Part shown: in pieces, positions 25,064 to 32,871 of the stretch
Position numbering within the stretch: the first letter of the stretch is position 1
Layout: each line of letters begins with the position of its first letter
DNA from: Crocinitomicaceae bacterium
GTDB lineage: Bacteria; Bacteroidota; Bacteroidia; Flavobacteriales_D; Crocinitomicaceae
DNA: 64,000 nt
Direction of reading: 5' to 3'
Assembly: GCA_029252405.1 (NCBI GenBank)
Contig: JAQXBM010000049.1
Span: 32,756-96,755 of the forward strand
The notes under the pieces: generated by a model
Databases searched by the model: none
Seen by the model: only the letters and a program-made list of their open reading frames with translations
What the model was told of the DNA's origin: nothing
Made by a program: the position numbers and the translations under genes

Positions 25064-26560
25064 TTAATCACTGAAAATAAAAAGCTTACGAATTTTCCCT
25101 GGTTGCGCCCAGTTCATGGTTCCATCCATTTTTAGCGAGTGTAAATAATGCTCAATTGCCGGATTCTTTAAAGCCGATAAAACACGTTGTGCTTCTTTCT
25201 TATTGCTCATAGGAATATATGCCTGGAGCGATTGATTTGCTTGCCATCGACCTGAAAATAGTTGAGGTTGAAAGGTCTTGCGACCATACGCTTCCCATAC
25301 TACTTTATGTTTAGTGAAATTGTACTTCCCAACGCCGAGAAGCGCCCACCAATATCCGCGTTCTCTCCAGGTTTGAATCATTTGACCTTTTCTATTACTG
25401 AGTGCAGACTTATTCAATTCTAGGTAGTTCCATAAGAGGGCGTGCGATTGTATCACTTCGAGTTCAAGTGGTTTACCATCGAGGGAGTAGGGAAGCAATA
25501 CCCATCTTCGCGCGTGACCGTTGTTCGGTTTGAAGTTATCGGCAATCAACAGCGGAAAAACGAAAATCTTGGGTAAGAGTATTTCATCATTCAAAAGGCA
25601 ATTGTGTTCATCGATTTCTTCGTAAGAGCTGAAAAAGAAAATGCGATTGGCACCCGAGGTATTGATTCCTTGTCGCGGTTTCGAATCCTTATTTAACGGA
25701 ATTGACTTGAAATCAAATAGGGGAGAAGGTGCATCTTTATCGAAGATGCTCAGTGGTCCCGTAATCGTGAGAATGGGAGCGGCGCGTTTTTCCAACCATT
25801 CATTCTTGATGTTTCGATAATATTGGATTGGAAAACGAGCGTGTTTATCTTTTTGATAATGGACGAGCCCATGTCGTGTGGATACATCTTCAAAAACCTT
25901 TATTTCATTGAAATCGTAGACTTCTTCTAGCGAAAAGTCCGTGCCTTTGACATTGTAACGACGGAAAGAATCATGCGCACCATCATTCAGGAGTAGTGAT
26001 AGAGGTTGAAAGAAATAAGCATTTCCATTTGGCGCGAGGAAATCAGCAATGGACTTTTGAATGACAAGTGCAGCAATATCAACACGTGATCCTCCGAGTA
26101 GCATTTTCTTGGTGTCCTGAACGAGATCGTATTCAATAAATAAAGGCTTCAATTTCGTTTTGTATTCGGCAGGAAGATCGGTAAAGTTCATCCAAGGTGG
26201 ATTACCAAAAATGATATCGTACTCTTTTGTTTCCAGTTCGAAAAAATCTGAATTGGAGAAGTTCGCGCTCATATCTAGACCGTATTCTTTTTTGAATCGG
26301 GCCAAAGCTTCTGTGTAAAAGTAGTCGTTTAATTCATTTCCATACAGCCGATTGGTGGGCAACTCATTTATTTTGAGTCCATTTGATAGTCCAATCTTGA
26401 TTAGCGCTTCGAGTAGATTTCCGAGTCCCATTGTGGGGTCAAAAACAGTCGATCCGTTGATCCATGAATTATAAATTCCAAATTGGTTGCTAGCAAAAAT
26501 TGCCCAATCATAGGGGGTGAATTTCACGCCGATACGGTAAGATGTGGTATCCGTTGTCAT
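25064..26560 (-). CDS. N6-adenine DNA methyltransferase (orphan)
   Basis: 498 residues from ATG 26560; the frame also offers a TTG nine codons upstream. SAM motif I is STVFDPTMGLGNLLEAL, an acidic motif follows in LYGNELND, and the catalytic motif IV is IIFGNPPWMNF, the NPPW form of gamma-type N6-adenine methyltransferases. The second half (about 300-498: RQGINTSGANRIFFF, then WALLGVGKYNF and KVVWEAYGRK) looks like a TaqI-type target-recognition domain. No nuclease motif or adjacent restriction gene is visible. The product could be a housekeeping methylase, or the modification part of a system whose other part is unrecognised. Confidence 0.75.
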   Translation of the reverse strand: MTTDTTSYRIGVKFTPYDWAIFASNQFGIYNSWINGSTVFDPTMGLGNLLEALIKIGLSNGLKINELPTNRLYGNELNDYFYTEALARFKKEYGLDMSANFSNSDFFELETKEYDIIFGNPPWMNFTDLPAEYKTKLKPLFIEYDLVQDTKKMLLGGSRVDIAALVIQKSIADFLAPNGNAYFFQPLSLLLNDGAHDSFRRYNVKGTDFSLEEVYDFNEIKVFEDVSTRHGLVHYQKDKHARFPIQYYRNIKNEWLEKRAAPILTITGPLSIFDKDAPSPLFDFKSIPLNKDSKPRQGINTSGANRIFFFSSYEEIDEHNCLLNDEILLPKIFVFPLLIADNFKPNNGHARRWVLLPYSLDGKPLELEVIQSHALLWNYLELNKSALSNRKGQMIQTWRERGYWWALLGVGKYNFTKHKVVWEAYGRKTFQPQLFSGRWQANQSLQAYIPMSNKKEAQRVLSALKNPAIEHYLHSLKMDGTMNWAQPGKIRKLFIFSD

Positions 26561-26594
26561 CGTGTAGCAGAATCTGATGTATCTCAAGATACGA

Positions 26595-27296
26595 TTAATT
26601 CTCCGCTTCCAGCTCTTTCATAACGGTTATAATCTCTTCTGGAGAATAGTAGACGGCTCTTTTGTACGCTTTGTACTTCACTTTTGCATCGGACTTATTC
26701 AGAACATAGTCTTCCCAGTCGTAGAGTTGCCACCCCAATCCTTTCTCGACTGTCATGCGGTCAATCTCTCCTTCGTACTCACGTTTTCCCTTCTTATTGG
26801 TGTAGTTGAAAAGTCGTCCTAGAATCCCGAAAAAACCTCGATTGGAGTAGTCTACTATATGGTTTAATTCGTGCCCTAGAACACCGACAGCCCCGTTAAA
26901 TCCAACTTGTTCCAAAGTAGCAACGCTATCACCAGTATTGGGCTTAATACGAATAACGTATTTCCTTTTGGAACGTCTACGAAATAGAATTGATCCTATC
27001 GTAGGACGTGCGTTTAACGAAGCCTTGATTTTGGCTTCTTTGAATACGATTTTCGTGCTGTCTAGTTCAGGATAGTAAGATAAAGCAGATAGGATTTCAG
27101 TCTCAAATTGAGGAATCAGCGTTTTGTTGTAAGAACAGGCTTTGCGCATTGAGTCTATATTGGAAGCGAACTTCGTGCTATCCAAATGCCTAACTTGCTT
27201 TACTTGAGAGTGACAGTTAACTCCCAAAAGGAGGAACCCGATAAATAATTGATATTTGAGAAAGGTTCTAATTGTGGTAAGTGGTAAAAATTTCAA
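26595..27296 (-). CDS. Secreted HExxH metallopeptidase-like protein
   Basis: 233 residues. A signal-like hydrophobic stretch (about 12-30, ending NCHSQ) suggests export, possibly as a lipoprotein at Cys 28. The zinc motif is GHELNHIVDY (H142, E143, H146) and a third ligand may be a Glu in KREYEGEIDR (about 175-177). The family is not recognised; the layout is gluzincin-like. The start is TTG at 27296, overlapping the terB-like gene by 29 bases; no ATG is available before the signal sequence. Translational coupling to the upstream gene is likely. Confidence 0.6.
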   Translation of the reverse strand: MKFLPLTTIRTFLKYQLFIGFLLLGVNCHSQVKQVRHLDSTKFASNIDSMRKACSYNKTLIPQFETEILSALSYYPELDSTKIVFKEAKIKASLNARPTIGSILFRRRSKRKYVIRIKPNTGDSVATLEQVGFNGAVGVLGHELNHIVDYSNRGFFGILGRLFNYTNKKGKREYEGEIDRMTVEKGLGWQLYDWEDYVLNKSDAKVKYKAYKRAVYYSPEEIITVMKELEAEN

Positions 27297-27669
27297 TCAA
27301 TCGAGCCGGAGGAACAATCTTATTTTCATAATCATGCATCTCTCTCAAAACCGTATTTGTCGCACTTGGATGCAGCCCCATTCGAATTCCAAGGTCCTTG
27401 ATGTATTCCATTTCTCTTTCGTCAATTTCCAAATCGACATTCATCAATAAGATCAACCGCTGAAATTGTACAATTCGTTCAGATTCCAGCTTTGGTGCTC
27501 GAAATTCGATGTTTTCTTCGAACAATCGTTTGAATTCATCCTTTGTGACTCCCATTTGCGCAGCAAGAGAAAGTAGAAATTGAAATTCTACATCGCGAAT
27601 TTTGTCGTCTGACTGCGCCATTTTCACAAGCTGAGCCAGTAATCCTAATTTTTCATTTTCTTCTGACAT
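27268..27669 (-). CDS. TerB-like protein
   Basis: 133 residues, all helical. The TerB pattern is clear: LVKMAQSDDKIRDVEFQFL near the N-terminus and LILLMNVDLEIDEREMEYI in the second half, each an acidic EF-hand-like turn followed by a helix, as in tellurite-resistance TerB and related cytosolic proteins. TerB-like domains are often linked to stress or membrane-associated complexes, with poorly known function. No other ter genes are present. It starts 9 bases after the hydrolase gene and overlaps the next. Confidence 0.75.
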   Translation of the reverse strand: MSEENEKLGLLAQLVKMAQSDDKIRDVEFQFLLSLAAQMGVTKDEFKRLFEENIEFRAPKLESERIVQFQRLILLMNVDLEIDEREMEYIKDLGIRMGLHPSATNTVLREMHDYENKIVPPARLIEIFTTYHN

Positions 27670-27678
27670 GTGAATATC

Positions 27679-28503
27679 TTAGTGTTGGAAGAATGCAAGT
27701 AGATGCTCGCATACTTTTTCTAATCCCAAAGGTAACTGTTTTTCTGTCCAAGGTTGTTTCGCTCCAAAAGTGTGCTGTTCGTTGGGGATCCTGATAAGTT
27801 CAACACCCACCCAGTTAGCGATTGCCTCGCCTTCTTCCACTTTGACAGCCGGGTCATCTTCTCCATGGATCACGCAGATTGGAACTTGCGCATTTTTTGA
27901 AAAGTATTCGATATTCAAACGATTTTGGTTCTTTAAGAAATCCTCATACTGCGAATACTCCAACGGCATCTCTTGCTTCGTTCGTCCATTGGTTTCGAAA
28001 CGAATTTCCTTTGATTTCCAATTTTCCAATACTTCTCCAGAAGGAAAACGACTACCGATATCAGAAATGGGAGCAAGCGCAGCGATTTTGGAAATGGATG
28101 AATGCTGAGATTGAAGTAAAACCATTCCGCCAGCTCTAGAATGGCCTAGAAGGAAAATGTGTTCGGCGTCCTGTACTTTTTCTTGAGCGAGTGAAATAAT
28201 GATTTCCATGTCGCTCAATTCATTCGAATAGCAATTTTTGGAAAAGGCTTCTAAATCCGGGAAGTCTATTCCATTTTCAACCGTTCCGCCATTGTGACTC
28301 ACGTTGTATTTCAGAAACCCAAATCCCCTTTGAACGAAATAATCTTCCATCAAATTCCAGGCTCCCCAATCCTTGTAGCCCTTGTATCCATGACTGAAAA
28401 TAATCAGGCGTTTGTTCCAGTTTTCAGGGATTATCATATCGTACAAACTCAATCTATTTTGGGCACCACGGTATTGAGCGTTCTTTTCGGAAATTCTATG
28501 CAT
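27679..28503 (-). CDS. Alpha/beta hydrolase
   Basis: 274 residues, cytosolic. The triad is visible: nucleophile Ser 122 in LLGHSRAGG, Asp in VIHGEDDPAV (about 217) and His in PNEQHTFGAKQ (about 243). The oxyanion region is IIFSHGYKGYKDWGAW. It resembles serine aminopeptidase / dienelactone hydrolase relatives; the substrate is unknown. It is the first gene of the leftward five-gene operon and diverges from the lipoprotein gene at 28573. Confidence 0.8.
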   Translation of the reverse strand: MHRISEKNAQYRGAQNRLSLYDMIIPENWNKRLIIFSHGYKGYKDWGAWNLMEDYFVQRGFGFLKYNVSHNGGTVENGIDFPDLEAFSKNCYSNELSDMEIIISLAQEKVQDAEHIFLLGHSRAGGMVLLQSQHSSISKIAALAPISDIGSRFPSGEVLENWKSKEIRFETNGRTKQEMPLEYSQYEDFLKNQNRLNIEYFSKNAQVPICVIHGEDDPAVKVEEGEAIANWVGVELIRIPNEQHTFGAKQPWTEKQLPLGLEKVCEHLLAFFQH

Positions 28504-28523
28504 GATGGAAAGTTAATAAATGC

Positions 28524-28566
28524 TTTATTCAGAGCAAAGTTAGAGCGATAGATTTGCTTATCTTCG
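28524..28566 (+). promoter_or_regulatory. Promoter region of the rightward six-gene operon
   Basis: TTTA (28524-28527), 21 bases, then TAGATTTG (28549-28556), an exact TAnnTTTG. A second box TATCTTCG (28559-28566, one mismatch) lies 6 bases before the ATG and could give a nearly leaderless transcript. Confidence 0.4.
28535..28542 (-). promoter_or_regulatory. -7 box of the leftward five-gene operon
   Basis: Minus-strand TAACTTTG (28542-28535), an exact TAnnTTTG, 31 bases before the hydrolase ATG. It lies within the span of the divergent promoter, so the two operons may compete for polymerase. Confidence 0.4.
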
Positions 28567-28572
28567 CCGTTC

Positions 28573-28965
28573 ATGATTAGAGTTTTATTTCTTCTTAGCT
28601 TTTCATTACTAGTGTTACTGGCAAGTTGTAATTCTGATAAGCGGAATAAATTTGTTGGGGGCAAGCTGACGGTTTACTATTTTGATGAATCTGAAGCGGA
28701 TGTTGCCAAGGATGTTGCTTTTTTCTGGAAGGAAAATGACCTTTTATCAGGGAATAAGCAGGATTTGCAAGTTCGCAAAGACGACGGTCGCTATACTGTA
28801 TCGATGATTGCAGCATCTCCCAAAGAAGTGACCGAGATGCCAATTGATGAAGTTCAATTGTTGGCTAAACTCAAAAAGAAACTCTACGTTGAAGTGTTCA
28901 ACGAAAAAGCATTCACACTTGAAATTTGTAACGATCGATTTGAATCGATTTATACAGTAGAATAA
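28573..28965 (+). CDS. Small lipoprotein, first gene of the epimerase-CBS operon
   Basis: 130 residues with a signal segment and lipobox (LLASC, Cys 19). The mature part (about 110 residues) is mixed alpha/beta, with KLTVYYFDESEADVA near its start and KKLYVEVFNEKAFTLEIC near its end, and no motif I recognise. Its stop codon overlaps the ATG of the epimerase-CBS gene (TAATG), so translation is coupled. Why a lipoprotein should head an operon of cytosolic enzymes is unclear. Confidence 0.6.
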   Translation: MIRVLFLLSFSLLVLLASCNSDKRNKFVGGKLTVYYFDESEADVAKDVAFFWKENDLLSGNKQDLQVRKDDGRYTVSMIAASPKEVTEMPIDEVQLLAKLKKKLYVEVFNEKAFTLEICNDRFESIYTVE

Positions 28966-29969
28966 TGAAGATATCAGCATCCATATACAGTGATAAAAAA
29001 CGTCCCTTGGACGAAGTGATTAACGATTTGGTCGAGCACCAAGTTGATCTTTTGCACGTCGATTGCAACGATGATCTTTCCGTTTTTGATGACATCAAAC
29101 AGATTCGAACGCTTTGTTCAATTCCGATTGATTTGCACATCATCACCGAGAAACCTTCCAAGTATTACGATCTATTGATCGAAAATCCAGTGGAATATGT
29201 GACATTCCAGTACGAAGATTTGAAAGAGCCGTTGGCAATTCCTTCCGAAGTGACTGGAAAAAAAGGGATCGCAGTAATTACACCAACGCCAGTTGCCATT
29301 TTTGAAGAATACCCTGATTTCGATTTCATCTTAATCATGGCGACAATCCCAGGGCAGAGTGGTGGTAAATTCGATACCATCAACTTTGGGAAAATCCGAA
29401 AATTCAGAAATTTGTACCCGCAGAAATCCATTCACGTGGATGGCGGAGTAAATGCTGAAGTTTCCTTCATTCTGAGAAATATGGGGGCAACGAGTGCAGT
29501 TTCTGGGTCTTACTTGTTCAACGCTTCGAGTATTGGACATGCGCTGATGAATTTGACGCAGCGTGAGGTCGAATCTCATTATCAGGTTTCAGATTTCATG
29601 ATTCCATTGGATGAAAGTCCAGTTGTTCGAGCCTCTGAGGTTTCCTTGGAAAAAGTATTGAAAACGATCGATGCTGGAAGACTTGGATTTACACTGATTG
29701 TAGATGAAAGTCAAAAGCTAAACGGATTGATTTCGAACGCAGATGTTCGCAAAGGAATTTTGCGCCACTTGGACGATTTAACTTCGATTGAAATTCAATC
29801 GTTCTTAAACGAAAATCCAACGTGTATCGACGAATCGGCATCCGTGCTAGATATGCTGAGACTCATCAAACAAAGCCCGTTCCCAATTATGTATTTACCC
29901 GTGGTCAACAGCCAAGGACATGCCAAAGGAATTGTTACTTTTGTGAACTTAATCAAAGGAGAATTATGA
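28965..29969 (+). CDS. Ribulose-phosphate 3-epimerase-like domain fused to a CBS pair
   Basis: 334 residues. Residues 1-200 form a ribulose-5-phosphate 3-epimerase-type TIM barrel with its metal and catalytic residues: ISASIYSD near the N-terminus, HVDCND (H31, D33), DLHIITEKP (H58), the phosphate loop MATIPGQSGGKFD and HVDGGVN (D159). Residues 208-334 are two CBS domains (VSDFMIPLDESPVVRA, GRLGFTLIVDE, LISNADVRKGI); the wording resembles the CBS pair of arabinose-5-phosphate isomerase KdsD. CBS pairs usually sense adenosyl nucleotides. The fusion is unusual. It lies before DAHP-synthase and KdsC-like genes with overlapping stops and starts. Confidence 0.75.
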   Translation: MKISASIYSDKKRPLDEVINDLVEHQVDLLHVDCNDDLSVFDDIKQIRTLCSIPIDLHIITEKPSKYYDLLIENPVEYVTFQYEDLKEPLAIPSEVTGKKGIAVITPTPVAIFEEYPDFDFILIMATIPGQSGGKFDTINFGKIRKFRNLYPQKSIHVDGGVNAEVSFILRNMGATSAVSGSYLFNASSIGHALMNLTQREVESHYQVSDFMIPLDESPVVRASEVSLEKVLKTIDAGRLGFTLIVDESQKLNGLISNADVRKGILRHLDDLTSIEIQSFLNENPTCIDESASVLDMLRLIKQSPFPIMYLPVVNSQGHAKGIVTFVNLIKGEL

Positions 29970-30964
29970 TTTTACACCTTAACCCTTCTGTTACTGAGGC
30001 TAGAGCAGCGGAAATAGCAACGGGAATGAACGCGTTTTCTATTAAGAAAAACGATATACATGTTCTTATAACAGGCGCTTCGATGAAGAATGTGCCGTCG
30101 GAATATGAGAACGAGGTGAGCGAAAGTTGGGCATTCGATAACGATATTCAACTCGCATCAAAGAAATACCAAAGCGCAAAGCGTGAGGTGAAAATTGGTG
30201 ACGTTACAATTGGAGGTGATACGAACAATACCATTTTGATTGGAGGTCCATGCTCAGTGGAATCGGAAGAACAAATTCGCCAATCAGCGGAATTGCTGAA
30301 AGAAATGGGTTTGACTTCTCTCCGTGGAGGTTGTTATAAACCAAGAACGAGTCCTTATTCATTTCAAGGAATGGGATTAGATGGATTGAAATTACTAGCT
30401 AAAATGCGTGAGGAATACGGACTTAGTGTCGTAACTGAAGCGCGAGATGCTACGCATATTGATCAAATCATTGAATATTCAGATGTTGTTCAAGTTGGAG
30501 CGAAAGCGATGTACGATCAAGGGATTTTGCGCGCTTGTGCTAAGTCAGATCGAACGGTTTTGATCAAAAGAGGATTTGGAACAACGCTGAAAGAATTTGT
30601 TCAAGCAGCAGAGTTTGTGCTCTCTGGAGGGAACGATCAAGTGATCTTGTGCGAACGTGGATTGAGAACGTTCGAAACGAATACTCGATTTACCTTGGAT
30701 CTTTGTGGAGTTGCTTGGTTGCAAGAACACGTGAACCTTCCTGTTATTTTAGATCCAAGTCACGCAATGGGGTTGGCTTTTGGAGTTACTCCTCTTGCTA
30801 AAGCATGCGCGGCAATGGGAATTGATGGTTTATTGATTGAAACGCATCCAAACCCGAAAGTCGCGAAATCCGATGCTGCACAGCAATTGGATCATGCACA
30901 GTTTAAAGATATGTTGAAACAAGTTAATCCTGTCGCTGCGGCAGTAGGATATAAGATTGTGTAA
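29966..30964 (+). CDS. 3-deoxy-7-phosphoheptulonate synthase family enzyme (type I-beta)
   Basis: 332 residues from the ATG that overlaps the previous stop (ATGA); the longer open frame to the left is inside the epimerase gene and is rejected. Residues 1-70 form a small ferredoxin-like regulatory domain as in Thermotoga-type DAHP synthase. The catalytic barrel shows GGPCSVESEEQI (93-104), RGGCYKPRTSPYSFQG (120-135), VVTEARD, the metal His in DPSHAMGL and the Glu in IETHPNP. These motifs favour DAHP synthase (erythrose-4-P plus PEP) over KDO-8-P synthase, although the KdsC-like neighbour raises the question of substrate. Confidence 0.85.
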   Translation: MILHLNPSVTEARAAEIATGMNAFSIKKNDIHVLITGASMKNVPSEYENEVSESWAFDNDIQLASKKYQSAKREVKIGDVTIGGDTNNTILIGGPCSVESEEQIRQSAELLKEMGLTSLRGGCYKPRTSPYSFQGMGLDGLKLLAKMREEYGLSVVTEARDATHIDQIIEYSDVVQVGAKAMYDQGILRACAKSDRTVLIKRGFGTTLKEFVQAAEFVLSGGNDQVILCERGLRTFETNTRFTLDLCGVAWLQEHVNLPVILDPSHAMGLAFGVTPLAKACAAMGIDGLLIETHPNPKVAKSDAAQQLDHAQFKDMLKQVNPVAAAVGYKIV

Positions 30965-31647
30965 TGAGTCACTTAGAGGCAAATATCAAAGGGTTGTGCG
31001 AGAAGTTCGGATTGAGCTTCCTTGACTTCTTGAACGATTTGGATGCTGAACATGTGAACGAATTAACCCTGTTCGATTTAGAAGCAATAGCTGATGAATA
31101 CGAGGTTGATCTCGAAGCCTTGTTATTCAAACCATCATTTATCTCTGAGAAGCTTTCAAAAAAGCTGAAGAAAATCAAAATGCTCATTCTTGATGTGGAT
31201 GGCGTGATGACCGATGGAGGAATGTACTTCGCTGAAAGTGGAGAGCAAATGAAGAAGTTCAACACCAAGGATGGAATGGCGATAATTCATTTGACAAAGA
31301 ATGATTTTCAAGTGGCAATACTCTCGTCAGGATTCAAAGGTGAAGCCGTCAGAAACAGAGCAGGAATGCTTGGGATTCAGCACTGCCATGTGACGAGAGA
31401 GCCGAAATTGGACGTCCTCAAACGGATTTGTAAGGAATTAAACATAGAATTGAATCAAGTTGCCATCGTTGGTGATGACATAAATGATTTGGAAGTGATG
31501 CGAAATGTAGGAGTCTCATTTGCTCCTCGAGATGCTGTTTCCGTTGTAAAAAAACAGGTTGATGTTATTCTTGAAAAACGCGGAGGTGAAGGCTGTGTGC
31601 GTGAATTGATCGATCATTATTTATTAAAACATCCATTGGAAAGATAG
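30964..31647 (+). CDS. KdsC-like HAD phosphatase with N-terminal helical extension
   Basis: 227 residues; KdsC (3-deoxy-manno-octulosonate-8-phosphatase) is usually 170-190. HAD motifs: MLILDVDGVMTDG (D77, D79), an ILSSG motif II, and VGDDINDLEVM (motif IV). The C0-type capless layout fits a KdsC tetramer. The first 70 residues are an extra helical segment (LTLFDLEAIADEYEVDLEALLF) that looks like the second half of an XRE-type helix-turn-helix but lacks a clear complete HTH. Start overlaps the previous stop (TAATG). Confidence 0.82.
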   Translation: MSHLEANIKGLCEKFGLSFLDFLNDLDAEHVNELTLFDLEAIADEYEVDLEALLFKPSFISEKLSKKLKKIKMLILDVDGVMTDGGMYFAESGEQMKKFNTKDGMAIIHLTKNDFQVAILSSGFKGEAVRNRAGMLGIQHCHVTREPKLDVLKRICKELNIELNQVAIVGDDINDLEVMRNVGVSFAPRDAVSVVKKQVDVILEKRGGEGCVRELIDHYLLKHPLER

Positions 31648-31648
31648 T

Positions 31649-32869
31649 ATGGAAAAAATTATCATTGGAGTTGTTCGTGAAGGTAAAGTGCCACCGGACA
31701 AGCGCGTACCACTCACTCCCGAGCAATGTGCTAAACTTCAGAAGATTTACCCGAATGTGAAAGTTGTGGTTCAACCAAGCCCGATTCGTGCGTTCAAGGA
31801 TCATGAATATTCTGATTTAGGAATTGAAATGAATGAAGACCTTACGGGTTGTGATATTTTAATCGGGGTCAAAGAGGTGAATATTGAGGATTTGATTCCG
31901 AATAAAAAGTACCTTTTCTTCTCGCATACCTTCAAAAAACAGCCTTACAACCGTGAGCTTTTAAAGGCAATTTTGGACAAGCAAATCCAATTGATCGATT
32001 ACGAAGTGCTTAAGAATAAAAACAACCGCAGAATTATTGGTTTTGGTCGATACGCAGGGATTGTAGGATGTTACAATGGATTCTTAACCTACGGTTTAAA
32101 GCACAATTTGTATAAGTTGAAGCCTGCGAACGAATGCGCCAATCGTAAAGAGGTAGAGGAAGAATTGAAGAAAGTTGTTCTTCCAAAGAACACGAAAATC
32201 GTTTTGACAGGATTCGGTCGAGTAGGGCACGGAGCCAGAGAAATTATGGCGCTTTTACCAATCAAAGAAGTATCCCCAGAGGAGTTTTTGGCAGGAGATT
32301 TCGATGAGCCAGTATTCGCTCATTTGGAAGTGGAAGATTACTATAAAACGAAAGACGGAAGTCCGTTCAATAAATCAGTTTTCTACAAGGAACCTGAATT
32401 ATTTGATGCAACTTTCAAGGGTTATTTATCGAAATCTGACATGTACATTCCTTGTCATTACTGGAGCGCAAAAGCTGAGTTTATCTTCACTAGAGAAGAT
32501 TTGAAGGCGGGCGATGTCCGTTTATCGGTAGTTGCAGATATCAGTTGTGATATCGATGGACCGGTGCCTTGTACGATTCGTCCAAGTAAAATCTCTGACC
32601 CAATTTACGGGTACGATCCGATCGCAGAGAAGGAAACGGACTTCATGGATGAAAATGCAATTGCAGTCATGGCAGTAGATAATTTGCCTTGCGAATTGCC
32701 ACTCGATGCATCCGATGATTTCGGTAGTGAATTAATCAAAGAAGTTTTTCCAGCATTGTTCAAAGATGACAAAGACGCGATCATTTCGCGCGCATCTCAA
32801 ACAACCTTGACTGGAGAATTAAGTTCATATTTTAGTTATCTTGACGCCTACGTTGCAGGAAAAGAATAA
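31649..32869 (+). CDS. Alanine dehydrogenase/PNT-fold NAD(P)-dependent oxidoreductase (saccharopine-dehydrogenase-like)
   Basis: 406 residues. The N-terminal AlaDH/PNT-type domain opens with IIGVVREGKVPPDKRVPLTP, with the catalytic-type Lys/Arg residues of that family. A dinucleotide-binding motif VLTGFGRVGHGA lies around residue 186. The C-terminal stretch (VVADISCDIDGPVPCTIRPS) matches the second conserved block of LYS1-like saccharopine dehydrogenases of Bacteroidota. Substrate uncertain: an amino acid or imino acid. One base separates it from the KdsC-like gene. Confidence 0.72.
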   Translation: MEKIIIGVVREGKVPPDKRVPLTPEQCAKLQKIYPNVKVVVQPSPIRAFKDHEYSDLGIEMNEDLTGCDILIGVKEVNIEDLIPNKKYLFFSHTFKKQPYNRELLKAILDKQIQLIDYEVLKNKNNRRIIGFGRYAGIVGCYNGFLTYGLKHNLYKLKPANECANRKEVEEELKKVVLPKNTKIVLTGFGRVGHGAREIMALLPIKEVSPEEFLAGDFDEPVFAHLEVEDYYKTKDGSPFNKSVFYKEPELFDATFKGYLSKSDMYIPCHYWSAKAEFIFTREDLKAGDVRLSVVADISCDIDGPVPCTIRPSKISDPIYGYDPIAEKETDFMDENAIAVMAVDNLPCELPLDASDDFGSELIKEVFPALFKDDKDAIISRASQTTLTGELSSYFSYLDAYVAGKE

Positions 32870-32871
32870 CT

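Noticed and set aside
23973..28503. Calling the five-gene operon a restriction-modification or BREX/DISARM system
   Set aside because: No nuclease, helicase, ATPase or PglZ-type motif is visible; only the methyltransferase fits, so the label would be unsupported.
29822..29965. Longer N-terminus for the DAHP-synthase family enzyme
   Set aside because: It lies inside the CBS coding region in another frame; the ATG at 29966 overlaps the upstream stop as ATGA, typical of coupled genes.
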